A DNA stretch of 64,000 bases from Eutypella sp. D-1 (Eukaryota > Ascomycota > Sordariomycetes > Xylariales > Diatrypaceae): positions 2,542,001 to 2,606,000 of the forward strand of contig JAJTTP010000002.1 in the NCBI GenBank assembly GCA_023313575.1, read 5' to 3'. The translations under genes were made by a program, and so were the position numbers. Positions 47,266 to 58,297 of the stretch are shown one piece after another; the first letter of the stretch is position 1; each line of letters opens with the position of its first letter. The notes under the pieces are model-generated. The model searched no databases. It was not told where the DNA came from and saw only the letters and a program-made list of their open reading frames with translations.

Positions 47266-48102
47266 TGGATTTGATTCGGTTCGGTTCGATTCGAGTTGGC
47301 TCTCTGTTCGCCTTTTGCTTTGCTTGCTTCCTCCCGGCAGACCGGTGCGATGCTGCTGCTGTAGCGCGTCAACGGGAAGGCAGGCGAACGGCAAAGCGGG
47401 CGACTGATAGATTTGATTAATTGATTATAATCCAACGAGGAATCGGGGGACGTTTGGATTTGGTGCGAAGGGGCGTGCGTTTGCGTGGAAAAGGTCTAGA
47501 ACGGTTTTTGATGGATGGATGGATATGGTCGGGTTGAGCTGTCAGTCGATGATGATACATTAAGACGGTTTAAGCTTATATATAAGTGGGCCTCGTCCGA
47601 TTGTCCCTTTATGGATCGCTGCTGGAAAATTTTCGGCGATTATCGGAGGACAACCAGAAATAAGATAAGTGGAGCCCGGATAACGAGCCCCTGAATAGTG
47701 ACTTGTTTGGCTACCTACCTAGGTAAGTACCTAAGCACACTGTCGACAACAATCACATGCTCTGACATGCTCGCTATGATGGATGATGGAAATTAAACAC
47801 AGGAGAATTGTATCCTTAGTTTCGATACTTGGCAATGGCTTTTTCTCTTCTACGTGAACGTTTGATCTTTCTATGCAATGTGATTTAACTTTTTTCCAAC
47901 TTCTCCTGCCTCATATGAGCCCCCCCTCCCCCTTGATGCGATGATAGAAATATATGTAGCACGCAACTAATATAGACGTGAGCCCGTAAAATAAAAATAA
48001 CATTTTAATACACCAACTCCCAAACTCCGCCGTGATGTCTATGCCAAAGGACCAAGTAGCCCGGCTCCTCGTTATCCACTTCCCTCCCCACCAGGGCCCC
48101 TC
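47266..48102. other. intergenic, bL36m promoter side and Ilv1 3' flank
   Basis: Contains a CTACCTACCTAGGTAAGTAC cluster near 47711-47730 and an AT-rich stretch before the Ilv1 stop. No gene recognised. Confidence 0.45.
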
Positions 48103-49989
48103 TCAAATTCTCAAGAAGGTCTTGAAGACTTCGCTCTGCGTGCAGTCGGTCCAGGGGTACCCGATCTCCCGGAGGCTCTTCTCGAGGTCGGGGACGTCGG
48201 CGTCGGGACACTGGATGCCGGTGAGGACCTTGCCGACGTCGCTGCCGCCGTGGCGGTACTGGAAGAGGCTGATATTGAAGCGCAGGCGCAGGGTGCGCAG
48301 AAACTTCTCGAGCGCGCCCGGCCGCTCGGGGAAGTTGAACATGTACAGTCGCTCGTCCGGGACGTCTGACCGCCCTCCCACCAGGTACCGGATATGCGAC
48401 TTGGCCAGCTCGTCGCCCGACAGGTCCTTGACGCTCATGCCGGTCTCCGCGCCTGCGCCTGATCCGGGCTCCCCGCCGATACGATCAATCAGCTCCTGCA
48501 GCTCGGCGGCGCGTTGCGACGCGGCCCCGCTGAGCGAGATGCCGATGAGCACGTTGGCGGCCTCGCCCGTGGCGTAGCGGTAGGAGAACTCGGTCACGGC
48601 GTGGGGCATGACGGTGTTGACGAGAGTGGCAAAGGCGCCGGGGCGCTCGGGGATGCGGACGCAGAGTAGGGCCTCCTTGCCCTCACCGAGGGTGGCGCGC
48701 TCGGCGACGAAGCGCAGGCGGTCGAAGTTCATGTTAGCGCCGCTCGTGACGGCGATGACGGAGCGGCTTGTGTCGCTCGACGGGTTGGTCGCGACCCACT
48801 TCTTGAGACCGGCTAGCGAGAGCGCGCCCGCCGGCTCCACGATCGACCGCGTGTCCTCGAACACGTCCTTGATCGCCGCGCAGATCTCGTCCGTGTTCAC
48901 CAGGATCACCTCGTCCACCACCTCGGACGCGATGCGGAACGTCTCCTCGCCTACCGTCTTGACCGCCGCCCCGTCCGCGAATAGCCCCACCTCCTTGAGC
49001 ATCACCCGCTTCTTCTGCTGCAACGACTGCACCATTGCGTTCGCGTCCTCCGCCTCGACCCCGATGATCTTGACGTGCGGCGCGATACGCTTCACGTACA
49101 CTCCGATACCGGCGATTAGGCCTCCGCCGCCGACACAGCAGAAGATGGCCTCGAGTTTCTGGATATTGGTCTGTCGGAGGAGCTCCATGCCTATGGTGCC
49201 CTGCCCCGCGATGACGTAGGGATCGTCGAATGGTGGGATGTCGATCAGCCCGTGCACCTGTCTCAGCCTCTTGCACTCCTCCTTGGCGGCGTCGAAGTCC
49301 TGGCCGTGAAGCACGACACTGCCGCCTAACCTCGACACGTTCTTGTGCTTGATGCTCGGTGTGCCCTGGGGCATGACGATAGTCGCCGGGATCTTCAGTC
49401 GCCTGGCGGAGTAGGCCACTCCCTGGGCATGGTTACCGGCACTGCAGGCGACGACGCCCTTCCAACTCTGGTCACGATTCAGATGCGCCATCTTGTTGTA
49501 GGCGCCCCGCAGCTTGAAGCTGAACACGGGTTGCTCGTCTTCCCTTTTGAGCAGGACATTGCATTCGAGTCGGTTGGAAAGATTGGTGGCGGGGGTCAAT
49601 GAAGTCTCTTTGCATGCTTCGTAGACACGGGATGTGAGTATAAGACGGAGATACTACACAAAAAAAAAGCAATTAGTAGGTAGCCCATTGAGATGAAAGA
49701 GAAAAAAAAAACTTCCGTTGTATGTAAGGATTGATTTGGCGGGATGAGATAGGAGAATACGAACATCGGGATGGCCATTGGGAAGTATGAACTCCTCTGG
49801 AATAATACTCCTAATACGAGCCTGGTGATCCTCGGATTGCGGCGATGGCGGTGTCGGGTTTGCGCTGTACTCTGTAAGTGACAGGCCGGACATCGAGGGC
49901 GTGTGGGGCCGATGGCCATTGACGCTGTTGCTGTCTTTTACGCCATTAGCCAGTACCGTGTCGACGGGTACAGAGTCTGGGCCCGTCAT
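48103..49989 (-). CDS. ilv1: threonine dehydratase (threonine deaminase), isoleucine biosynthesis
   Basis: Mitochondrial PLP enzyme converting threonine to 2-oxobutanoate and ammonia, the first step of isoleucine synthesis; feedback-inhibited by isoleucine through C-terminal ACT-like domains. Exons 49989-49765 and 49653-48103 give 591 residues. The intron has a GTTCGT donor and TGTGTAG acceptor. Visible parts: a polar N-tail, [37 protein letters not shown] with the PLP lysine (Lys122), [34 protein letters not shown] (phosphate-binding glycine loop), [23 protein letters not shown] and [13 protein letters not shown]. The two regulatory domains start at [19 protein letters not shown] and [20 protein letters not shown]. 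Nothing is broken. The N-terminus is not an obvious presequence, although the yeast enzyme is mitochondrial. Confidence 0.95.
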
Positions 49990-50598
49990 GACGAAAAATA
50001 TCGAGAGCTCAGAGCCGTCAAGTCAATATTGATAAGGAGTGGGAGAGGAGGGAAAAGGGGGAGTGTATAAAATTTTAGATAAGGTGATATATAGATAGAT
50101 GGGCCTATGACTATGTACATGTCTCACTGAGATGTATCGGACGCCGATACAGACGGACCTCATACAAATAAATTTATTTTAGACTGCATATCGGGCTTGG
50201 TTCAGGTAATGGCGGGGCACTACGTATGTAGATCTGGTGGGGAGCTATGGTGGGGCACAAGGTCGATATACTATGTACCTAGGTACCTAGGTAGAGAACT
50301 CCGGACCGAATCCGTCTGTTCGTCTTACCAGTCACCTGTCTGAGTCTCGAGACTCTTTCTTCTAATGACAAATCACTCTAAAATTCTTTGAATTTATCTA
50401 CCCAGATTGACTTGGGTGGGAGTAAAGGATGCTGGTTTTTCTTAAGTTGTAAACAGTCCAATTGGGACCGGCTGCGACCGTCCTTATAGTGCCAGTCCAG
50501 GATTGCCCATACTAAGATCATCAGGAAATCTGGCTTGGTTCAGTTTCCTTAAGATGGATGAGTCAAGACAAAATGAGTTCTTCGATTTCCTAAGCGTA
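49990..50598. other. intergenic, Ilv1 upstream
   Basis: Includes the palindromic GTACCTAGGTACCTAGGTAG at 50275-50294. No gene recognised. I looked for but did not find a clear Gcn4-type TGACTC site close to the start. Confidence 0.4.
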
Positions 50599-51546
50599 TT
50601 ATTCCACATCATATAAATCGTTCCAGAAGAGAATGTCGCGCAGCATCTCTTCAGGCAGATTCAGCGCTGCGAAATTTTCACGCTTCGGAGTTCGAATCCG
50701 AACGTGAATGCTCGCCGCAGTTTTCCAGCCAAAAAACCCGGCCATTTCCCAGTCGATGAGCCCAACAATCTTATCGTTATCGACAATGCAGTTTGACAGC
50801 GAAACATCATTATGCATAAAGCTAAGATCGGTGTCTTCCTCATTATCCACCATGATGATGTCTTTCTCAACTTCCTGTATGCCGCGATGCTGTACGGGAT
50901 CCGGATCTGGAACGATGTAGGATCGGCTCGTGATCTCACTTGGAGGTTTTACCGTGCACAGCTTCTGTAGCATTTTCCGTGCTTGTTCCCTGAAGGAAGC
51001 CTTCTGAGACTGTGAGATGTACTGCCAGGCTATGTTTAGACCGACGCCGGGAATTCTCTCTTGGACGAATACATCCCGTCCATTGATCTGTCGGCAAAAA
51101 CATTAGAGACATATCAATTGAGCATACAGTGAACAGGGCGTAGTTGAGGATACCTTGGAAGCGAAATAGACCTGGGGAACTTTGATGTCACCTAATATCT
51201 CCTTTGCAAGGCCAATAGCTTCCACTTCGTTTGCATCGGCATATGAGTAGTCGCGGTGCGATCGCCGGCCTTCGAGAGTTCCCTTCAAGTGACTCGACTT
51301 GATGATTACGCTTCCGAGCGCAAAAATATCGCGCCCTCCTTCATCGTATTCATAGATTCTGTTGGCCTCTGTGCATTGCGCAAGCACCGTGGACCAGTAG
51401 TTCAGGGACTCTGACGTCGTAGTGTTGATATGCCTCGCATCGGGCTTGAAGTCGGTGGGACAGGGACAGTATCTGCCATATAAAGGTACGTCCGCGAACC
51501 GATCTGTCGACGGTATTTTGTCGGGGTCAGATTCGTATGGATTCAT
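50599..51546 (-). CDS. APH-family (aminoglycoside phosphotransferase fold) kinase-like protein
   Basis: Protein-kinase-like fold of the APH/choline-kinase group, greatly expanded in filamentous fungi; substrates are mostly unknown. Exons 51546-51154 and 51087-50599 give 293 residues; the intron has a GTATCC donor and GACAG acceptor. N-lobe: IFALGSVIIKSSHL (ATP-binding Lys) and DANEVEAIGLAKEIL (helix C Glu). Hinge region: VFVQERIPGVGLNIAW. Catalytic loop: FMHNDVSLSNCIVDN with His223, Asp225 and the Asn five residues on. Metal-binding site: IVGLIDWEMAGFFG (Asp243). The conserved HGD is HND here. All residues needed for phosphotransfer are present. No signal peptide. Confidence 0.82.
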
Positions 51547-52447
51547 CCTACCAGCTATGCCAATGCGAAAAGGGGAGTAGACCGTAGTTTTTGGCCAACT
51601 ACGTACGTATCCTAGCCGCGTACCGCCTCCCTACGGCTCACTGTTGATAGCTGCAGCACTTCTGTGTTCTATTATTGTAATGATTACTTACGTACCTCAA
51701 TTTCATGGAGTTGGCGATCTGGAAGACCAAAGCCAGTTCCCTGGTTCATTACATACATGTAGCTTAGACGCTGTTGGGCGATAGCCCTGCAGCAGCCAGC
51801 ACCTACACGACTATTATAAAGCCTATCTGCGGCTAGATATCGATATGATGGCGATAACGGAACGCTGAGATGATGATGATGATGATCTATTTTACGTCCG
51901 GGTGGACCATGCTATCTAGGGCTTATCTACATGTGTACTTCGCAGGTAGGGCTGTCTAGGTGGCTGGGTGCCGACACTGTATACTTACTTAGGTAGTGTA
52001 TGGGACGGCTGGAGTAGGCCGAGGCCGTACCAGCATGTTGCGGTTGACATAGGAAATCCTCGGAACGCTGAGAGCTTCAGCAAAAGGCAACGAAGTACCT
52101 AAGTACCTTCGCCGTAGGCATCGGCGACCTGCTTTGCCCTTTCAGCATCCGTCAATTGGCTCAATTGGCCGCAGGCGGTTTTGACCAATAAGTTACGCTA
52201 GAGTAAGTATACTTGCCCGACAGGCCTTGACAGGCTTAGTGCAATCGTCATTAACACACTAGGAGCACACACTAGGAGCCCTTCGATGGATCCTCACATA
52301 CCTAAGTACTGAGCAGTTATCACCAACCTTAAGTACTTAACTAAGCATTTCTCCATTGCCCAGGATCAGAAGAGGGAACAAAAAAGCAGAAAGATCGAAT
52401 CTACAGGGCTCTATGCGCCGATAGAAGCCCCCAACAACCAAACTTTT
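51547..52447. other. intergenic with microsatellite
   Basis: Holds six tandem GAT units (51869-51886) and several AGGTA/TACCT motifs (51955-51995, 52096-52108). No gene recognised. Confidence 0.45.
51869..51886. repeat. GAT trinucleotide microsatellite
   Basis: Six tandem GAT units in intergenic DNA. Confidence 0.9.
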
Positions 52448-53545
52448 ATGATGGCGGACCGCCATATGCCTTCCTCGTTCGACGAGGACACGTACGTCAT
52501 GTCCAATCTCTTTCAAGGGCCCCACGATTTAGGAAAGAATAGTATAGCTTACACGTGATATATAACTTTCACCCCTCCCCTCTCTCAGGGAATACCATGA
52601 GACTGGTTGGAAGAAAATGTCCCGCAAACTGCGGGAAGAACCCCTGATCCCTCTTGGTACGCTCCGGCCCATCTCACATTAAAATTTGTGTCTTCCCCTC
52701 CCTTCCGCGGCCTTTAGCCCGATATGCACCGCTCTACGCCGATGAACCCGCCCGGCGTTCGGCTCGAGCGGTACAATGCGGCGCAATGACTAGGTCCCGG
52801 CGCAGCCTCAACAAGGAAACCACCTGCCTCAGAAAGAGAAAGCCGGGTTCGCTAACGTGCGCCCTTACCTCGGAAAAAATTCCAAACAGGCACGGCACTG
52901 ACGTGTCTGGCGCTCTACAACGCGTTTCGGGCGAACCGGCGGGGGAACCACGAGCAGGTGCAGCGGATGTTCCGGGCGCGGATCTGGGCGCAGACGTTCA
53001 CGGTGGTGGCCATGGTGGCCGGCGGTGCCTACTACGGCAAGGACCGCGAGAAGCGTGCCGAGCTCGTCAAGCTCGAGGCCCAGCAGCGCGCCGAGGAACG
53101 CCATGCCCGCTGGCTCCACGAGCTCGAGATCCGCGACCAGGAGGAGCGCGATCTCCAGGAGGCCATGCGCAAGCGCAAGGAGCGCGTCGAGGCCCGCCGC
53201 GCCGCTGGCGTGGAGAAGGATAAGACGACGGGTCCACAGGGCGAGGCGGCGGCTGCTGCTGCTGCCGCCGACGAGAAGAAGGGGGGCGGGGATGGCGGTG
53301 GTGGTGGGGTGTTGGGGTCGTTGTCTAGTGTGGGAGGGTGGTTCGGTTCGAAAAAGGGCGGGGAGGAAGCCGTAGACAAGCCGAGCGAGGAGAAGAAAGC
53401 GGGATCGGCTGAGGAGAAGAAAGCGGGATCGGCTGAGGAGAAGAAAGCGGGATCGGCTGAGGAGAAGAAAGCGGGATCGGCTGAGGAGAAGAAAGCGGGA
53501 TCGGCTGAGGAGAAGAAAAAGGACGCCGAAACGCCGAAGAAATAA
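52448..53545 (+). CDS. rcf1: respiratory supercomplex factor 1 (HIG1 domain) with repeat tail
   Basis: Inner-mitochondrial-membrane protein that helps assemble cytochrome c oxidase and III-IV supercomplexes. Exons 52448-52491, 52589-52656 and 52890-53545 give 255 residues. The start is MMADRHMPSSFDEDT, and either of two adjacent ATGs could be used. The HIG1 domain runs YHETGWKKMSRKLREEPLIP, LGTALTCLALYNAFR and the diagnostic Q-x3-R-x-R-x3-Q motif in QRMFRARIWAQ, then a second helix (TFTVVAMVAGGAYYG). A charged coiled-coil follows (ELVKLEAQQRAEERHARWLH). After residue 165 the protein departs from the usual family: an Ala/Gly-rich linker and five perfect copies of an eight-residue unit, EEKKAGSA, ending KKKDAETPKK. 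All splice phases agree. Confidence 0.9.
53387..53518 (+). repeat. 24-bp coding minisatellite in rcf1
   Basis: Five identical 24-bp units start at 53387, 53411, 53435, 53459 and 53483, followed by a 12-bp partial unit from 53507. Each full unit encodes EEKKAGSA. No base difference between units is seen, suggesting recent expansion or active homogenisation. The unit length is a multiple of three, so copy-number change keeps the frame. Confidence 0.95.
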
Positions 53546-54010
53546 AGCCTACGAGACGGTCACGAGGAGGCTACGGCGACTTGGCGAATCGAGAGGACTT
53601 CGATGCGTTCTGTACGATGGGAGGAGTTTCAGACCATGACATGAGAGGATCTCACCGCTCCTGTTTTTATCTGTATATTGGACGTTCTGTATATACAAAG
53701 GATTGAGTGTCGCCTGCGTGCATGCCGAGACTGGTGCGACTTATGTGGATTGCGACCTGAAGAAATAGCAAAAAGGAGATGGATGGATATGAATTATCTA
53801 TTGCGTTATCTGTAGTGCCGCCTCGTAGACCACCCATCTCGGTACTCTGCTGTATACATAAATAACACTGTATCCTAACGCCGAAACAATCAATCGTGTT
53901 CAAACTGCGCTTACCGTCATCATCATCATCATCGTCATACCCTACCCATCATACCAAGCAAGATGGCGGAATATTCCGCCCCCCCTTCGTCCTTCTCATC
54001 CGTGGTCCGT
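53546..54010. other. short spacer between convergent rcf1 and rtc5
   Basis: Contains both 3' ends, including an ATC trinucleotide run near 53918-53935. Nothing else recognised. Confidence 0.5.
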
Positions 54011-56081
54011 TCAGCCCATCGATCCGCCACTCCGATTACCACCGATGAGGCCAGCCATCTCGAGCAGGGCGCGGTCGGTGGCGGGGTCACCGGTGCCGAG
54101 GTTAATCTTGCGGCGGGCCTCGGCCTCACGGGCCTCCCACTCCCAGCGCTCGCGCTGGACGCGGGCCTCCTCGTCACCGCCACACCCCCAGACCTCGAGG
54201 TCGTCGACGCGGAAGCGCTCCTGGAAGTCGAGGCACCGGCGGGCGCCGGCGGCGCTCGTCGCGAACGCGCCGCCCCGCGACGTGTAGTCGTGCGTGAACA
54301 CGCCAAACTCGAAGCTCGAGTCCACGGCCAGCGATACGGGGCCGAGACGCCGCATTGCCGCCGGCGCCGCCGGCGCACCACCCCGCGATCCGCTATCGTG
54401 CCGGTGGTGATGTCGCCCCGCCCCCACCGCCTGGCTCGTCTGCGGGTGCGGGCACCCGAACGAGATCCCCGGCGTCGGCACCGGCGCCTTGGCGAACGCC
54501 ACGCGGTCGCTGTTCACCGCCGACGCGGGGAACACGTCGTGCGTCGGGCTCAGCTGGAACAGGATCGTGTCGGGCGTCCCGAAGCACTCCTTGAACGTGT
54601 AGCGCCAGGGCTGCGACACGTAGGCGCCGAATACGAGCCGCTGGTGGTCGCCCCCTCCCCCGCCGTGCGGGAAGCGCCGAGGCGGCAGCGAGTCGTTGAA
54701 CAAGGCCTCGGAGCCGGCCCTGCTGGACGGCCCATCCGGCAGCCGCGTGCCGGAGACCAGGAGGATGGTGGGCGCGTGCCAGTTGAACACCTTGGTCTCG
54801 AAGCTGCCCATGGAGAACCCGGCGTCGGCGCCCGAGTACAGCAGTCGCAGCCGGCGGAAGAGGTCGCTTCCCGGGATGAAGAAGGAGAGCTGCGAGAGGA
54901 CGCTGAGGTTCATGATTTGGCCGTTGTCCTGCAATAGTGGAGGCTGTGCTACGACCGGTGGCGCGGGACACGGCGCGTCGTCCCGGTGCTTGTTGAGGTC
55001 CAGGTTCTTGGAGAACAGGAAATGCTCGAAGAGCGGGTTGAAGCCGTCGAACAGGTAGGGGAAGTTCACGGGCAAGACGTTGAGGAATTGGGATAACGTG
55101 ATACCGGGGGACTTCTCCACATTAAGAAATGCGGACAGCACGTCCTCGGCCGTGCTCCGCAAGTTCTCCAGCTCCGTGCCCTTAAGCCGATCCGCATAGC
55201 TCGATAAGCTTTCTTGCGGACCCAGAGGTGCGACCAGGAGCAACAACATAATAAGCTTGCGAAAGTTGTCTGCGGGGATCATGGCCCCGTGCGTTGAAGC
55301 GGCGTGCTTATCGCCTGTCTTGAAGGCGTCATTGATATCGAGAGCGTCGAGTGCACCGAGCACTAGCTCATCGTCGTCGTTTCCTTCGTCATCCAGGTCG
55401 TCATCACCGGCTGCATCTACTGCGAAGCCTGGCGCGTGCGTCGTCGCATTCCCTGGAACGTCAATAGCACCTTTCGCACCCGGTGTATCGACATCGCCCT
55501 GCTGCTTTTCGATTTCCGATAGTTTCCGATCATAAACAGCCAAGCTCTTGAACAACAGCTTTCGCCTATTGCTTGCACTCTTGGTCAGGATCTTCTCGTG
55601 ACGCCCCGTCATTATGGTCACAACCATGATCATCTGCTCGAACCCGAGAACAGCCGGAGCGTCGTTGAGAAACGGAAAGGCGCCAATGTACGACAACATG
55701 CTAAAGATGACGGGCGAGACGGCTAGGATGTCGGGAAGCTCGAGGAAGCGGGCGATGGTATCTTCTTTAAGATATCGGAGACCGGTATTCGGCTCATGGT
55801 CGGCAAGGGATTTGAAGTTGTCTTTGAAGGAGTACAACTCCAGCGGCTCAAAAGATCTACGGGCGAACTTCTCGGCCTGGTTTACTTGGAAGCAGTTTGC
55901 GACACGAACTCGTCAGTAACGTAACAGCCAGAGAGGAAAGGCAAAGTAGGGATGGGATATAGGGATATAGGGATTTGGTAATGCAGAGGGCAACATGGAG
56001 CAATATAGAATATCTCACCAGCGCTGCCGTGATGTCCTCCTTGGACTGAGGCGTAACCTCATCCGATTGGGCTTGTCCCAT
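54011..56081 (-). CDS. rtc5: TLDc-domain protein Rtc5
   Basis: TLDc-domain protein related to yeast Rtc5, which acts at the vacuole on V-ATPase assembly. Exons 56081-56019 and 55876-54011 give 642 residues. The intron has a GTGAGA donor and AACCAG acceptor. The N-terminus MGQAQSDE fits an N-myristoylation site, as expected for Rtc5. Next come FARRSFEPLELYSFKDNFKS and RYLKEDTIARFLELPD, an acidic linker (DDDLDDEGNDDDEL), then the TLDc domain: RLRLLYSGADAGFSMGSFET, NWHAPTILLVSGT, LVFGAYVSQPWR, DTILFQLSPTHDVFPA, ISFGCPHP, AVDSSFEFGVFTHDY and CLDFQERFRVDDLEVWGCGG. The latter is the usual end of the domain. A helical tail (EWEAREAEARRKINLGTGD) follows. Insertions rich in Gly/His/Ala sit in loops. 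A 325-residue antisense frame is only a shadow. Confidence 0.88.
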
Positions 56082-57344
56082 ATTGAATAGTCGTTAGTAA
56101 CGAACCCATTCCATGTAATTTTCTTTTTTGCTTTTTTTTTGTTCTTCCTTCTCGGCTCCGTCTCGTGTAGTGTGGTCAGTGTATGCGGGCCGGGTCTATG
56201 ATGGTAACGAAGATGGAGCTGAAGATGCAGATGAAGATGCAGAAGCAGAAGCAGATGCAGATACAACAGGGGAATGTAATAGAGGATCAACCATCGATCC
56301 GACGTTACCCTGCCTGCCTGCAGAGACCTGGGATTCCTGAAGTCGGGAGTTTACAGTTGTATTACTCTGTAGTTGTAGTTGATTGGTTTGCAGGAATCCT
56401 CCAGGGCTGCTGGGCGCCTGGGCCCATCGCTGGAACCCAATGACGTATAAAATGCTACGGGGGGGAATGCGGGCTACTCCGGTCGCTGTGGGCCCATCAA
56501 CAGCCTATAGTAAGCGCTATAAATGCTGCTGCCGCGGCTATCATCGCCCTAAATTTTCCAAGCCTTATTCAAAGCTGGAAGGCACAGACCACACACCTAA
56601 TTAGTACTTAGGTACATTACACATTGTAAGACTTGGAATGAGGCAGATAGGGGTAATAGGGGCAGGGGAGCTTGGATTTGGTTTCATTATAAACTCGTCT
56701 CATTGTTTTCCATCTATATCAATATCAACCTCGAAGTTCAATTCAGTAATTTTCGACTCGGAGGTGAGCCTCAAGTACCACAAGCCATTCTCATGTAGGT
56801 AGTTGAAGCCCATTGGAACAGTTACCTACGGTGCATTGGGTAGGGTCTTTCGAGATTAGCTTAGAAGAGGACAAAAACAAGACAGCAGGTGCACTCAGTG
56901 ACTCGCATTACTCCCTTTTCTTTGTCAAAGTTTATTCCCTATATTATACGCTATATTTAGAACAAAGCCATTTGAGCAGTAATCTTTAGTATCCGATTCA
57001 ATGCTGTCTGTCAGTGTAGAGGGTGAAAGACTGAACTTGGTTATCTGCTGTCTAGAACTAGTGGTTGAAAATTCAAGTAATCTTGGGATGATGCATCTGC
57101 TCCCATATTTGTTACATGGCTTTCACATCATCGTCATGCTTTGTCCCTTGCTCGAGACTGTGCCAAAGAGACGGGCGATGGCAAACTTCCCGGCCTTACA
57201 ACTTCCCGAAGCAGTTGTGAAAGGCCCTTTTAGGTGCCGAGGAACATATTTCGATGAAAATCCCCACCGTCTATATGCTTGCCCATCGTCCTAAATCTTT
57301 CCCCCACCGGGTTTTGTATCTTCAAATTCGTATCATCCAATTCA
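56082..57344. other. intergenic, no gene seen
   Basis: Near 56210-56260 lies a purine-rich GAAGATGCAGATGAAG-type degenerate repeat. Short frames (56128-56443, 57001-57294) lack motifs and upstream signals. The right end is the presumed promoter of the small secreted protein gene. Confidence 0.4.
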
Positions 57345-57781
57345 ATGAGGGCTACTCTCGTTTTCGTTGCGCTCCTCACGGTGGCGTCCGGCCTGCCTGC
57401 CCATCTGAAAGTGGATAAGCTCAAAGGCCACGAATCCTCTAAAGATATCCTGGAATACATTGAGAGTATCTTCGAAAAGACCTGCCATAACCTCTGCCTC
57501 AAGAGGTTTCCGGAGGCCGGCGCTGCGCAAGACAAGTGCATGAGCATCTGCCGTTTGTTTCCCTGAGAGTATCCCGTTTCGCTGTATAAGCTGACTAATA
57601 TCTTTCGGTAGACCGTAAACATCCCGACTCTTCTCATAGTGATATGAACGGTATGGATGATATGAAAGAGACAAGCGATAAGGGCGACATAGTCAACATG
57701 GACAACATCAACAGCACGGATAGCGTGGACAGCGTGGCTGGCAAGGATAATATGGACGGTATGTCCGATCACACCATGTAG
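57345..57781 (+). CDS. small secreted protein with twin CX3C motif, candidate effector
   Basis: Proposed exons 57345-57552 and 57612-57781 give 125 residues. The N-terminus is a clear signal peptide (MRATLVFVALLTVASGLPA). The mature part holds a helical-looking segment, HESSKDILEYIESIFEKT, then CHNLC, 13 residues, and CMSIC: a CX3C-X13-CX3C arrangement with only these four cysteines. The second exon adds a Met/Asp/Ser-rich tail (SDMNGMDDMKETSDKG, NMDNINSTDSVDSV) to TAG. The intron has a weak GTTTGT donor, a good CTGACTAAT branch and a CGGTAG acceptor; splicing gives CMSICHRKHPD. Unspliced, the frame stops at TGA (57564-57566) after 73 residues, so a shorter protein is possible. The family is not recognised. 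Secretion is inferred from the signal peptide; an effector role is a guess from size and cysteine content. Confidence 0.65.
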
Positions 57782-58297
57782 AGGTCGACAATAGCCGTGC
57801 TTTCGGGCTGAGATCTAATTGGCGAGGTGGTTTCCATACTCTTCCTTTATATTCAAATGTTGTGTCAGTACATGGCCGTCAGTAGCAGATTTGGCAAGGT
57901 TGAGGAAAAGAGTGGCTCGACTGTATATGATATCATTTTAATTATATATGATTTCCCAACATCATATGTCACTTGGAGAAATGCAAGCTCGTAGCCGCGG
58001 AGAATGACAAAGCATGTAGTTCACATGCAGAGATATTGAATTTCCAAAACAACCCACTGTAGCCTAATCTATCTAAACCACATACCATACGCCACCCTAG
58101 AAAGCCTTATGCCTCACGTTTCAAAGAACACTGACCCCCCACTTGCTAAAGTGAAGGTCAAGACCGGGACATAGAGACCACCACGGATATAACAGACGCC
58201 TTCCTCCACCATCAAGAAAAGCTGAAACTTCAATTCAATTAAGTCATATACCGCATTTCAACATCGTTGTAGAAATATCAAAGCCTCACCGATAAGA
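57782..58297. other. spacer between convergent genes
   Basis: AT-rich 3' flanks of the small secreted protein gene and the esterase gene. No feature recognised. Confidence 0.45.

Noticed and set aside
48608..49219. Long frame antisense to ilv1
   Set aside because: Full-length threonine dehydratase motifs occupy the other strand.
46321..51886. CRISPR-like arrays
   Set aside because: Only simple microsatellites and a coding minisatellite are present; no spaced repeats with unique spacers, and the genome is eukaryotic.
53963..54937. 325-codon open frame antisense to rtc5
   Set aside because: Arises from GC-rich codon bias of the TLDc gene; no family motif and the opposite strand is clearly coding.
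57230..57772. 181-codon minus-strand frame over the small secreted protein
   Set aside because: Opens with no good start and has low-complexity composition; the plus strand has signal peptide, cysteine pattern and splice sites.
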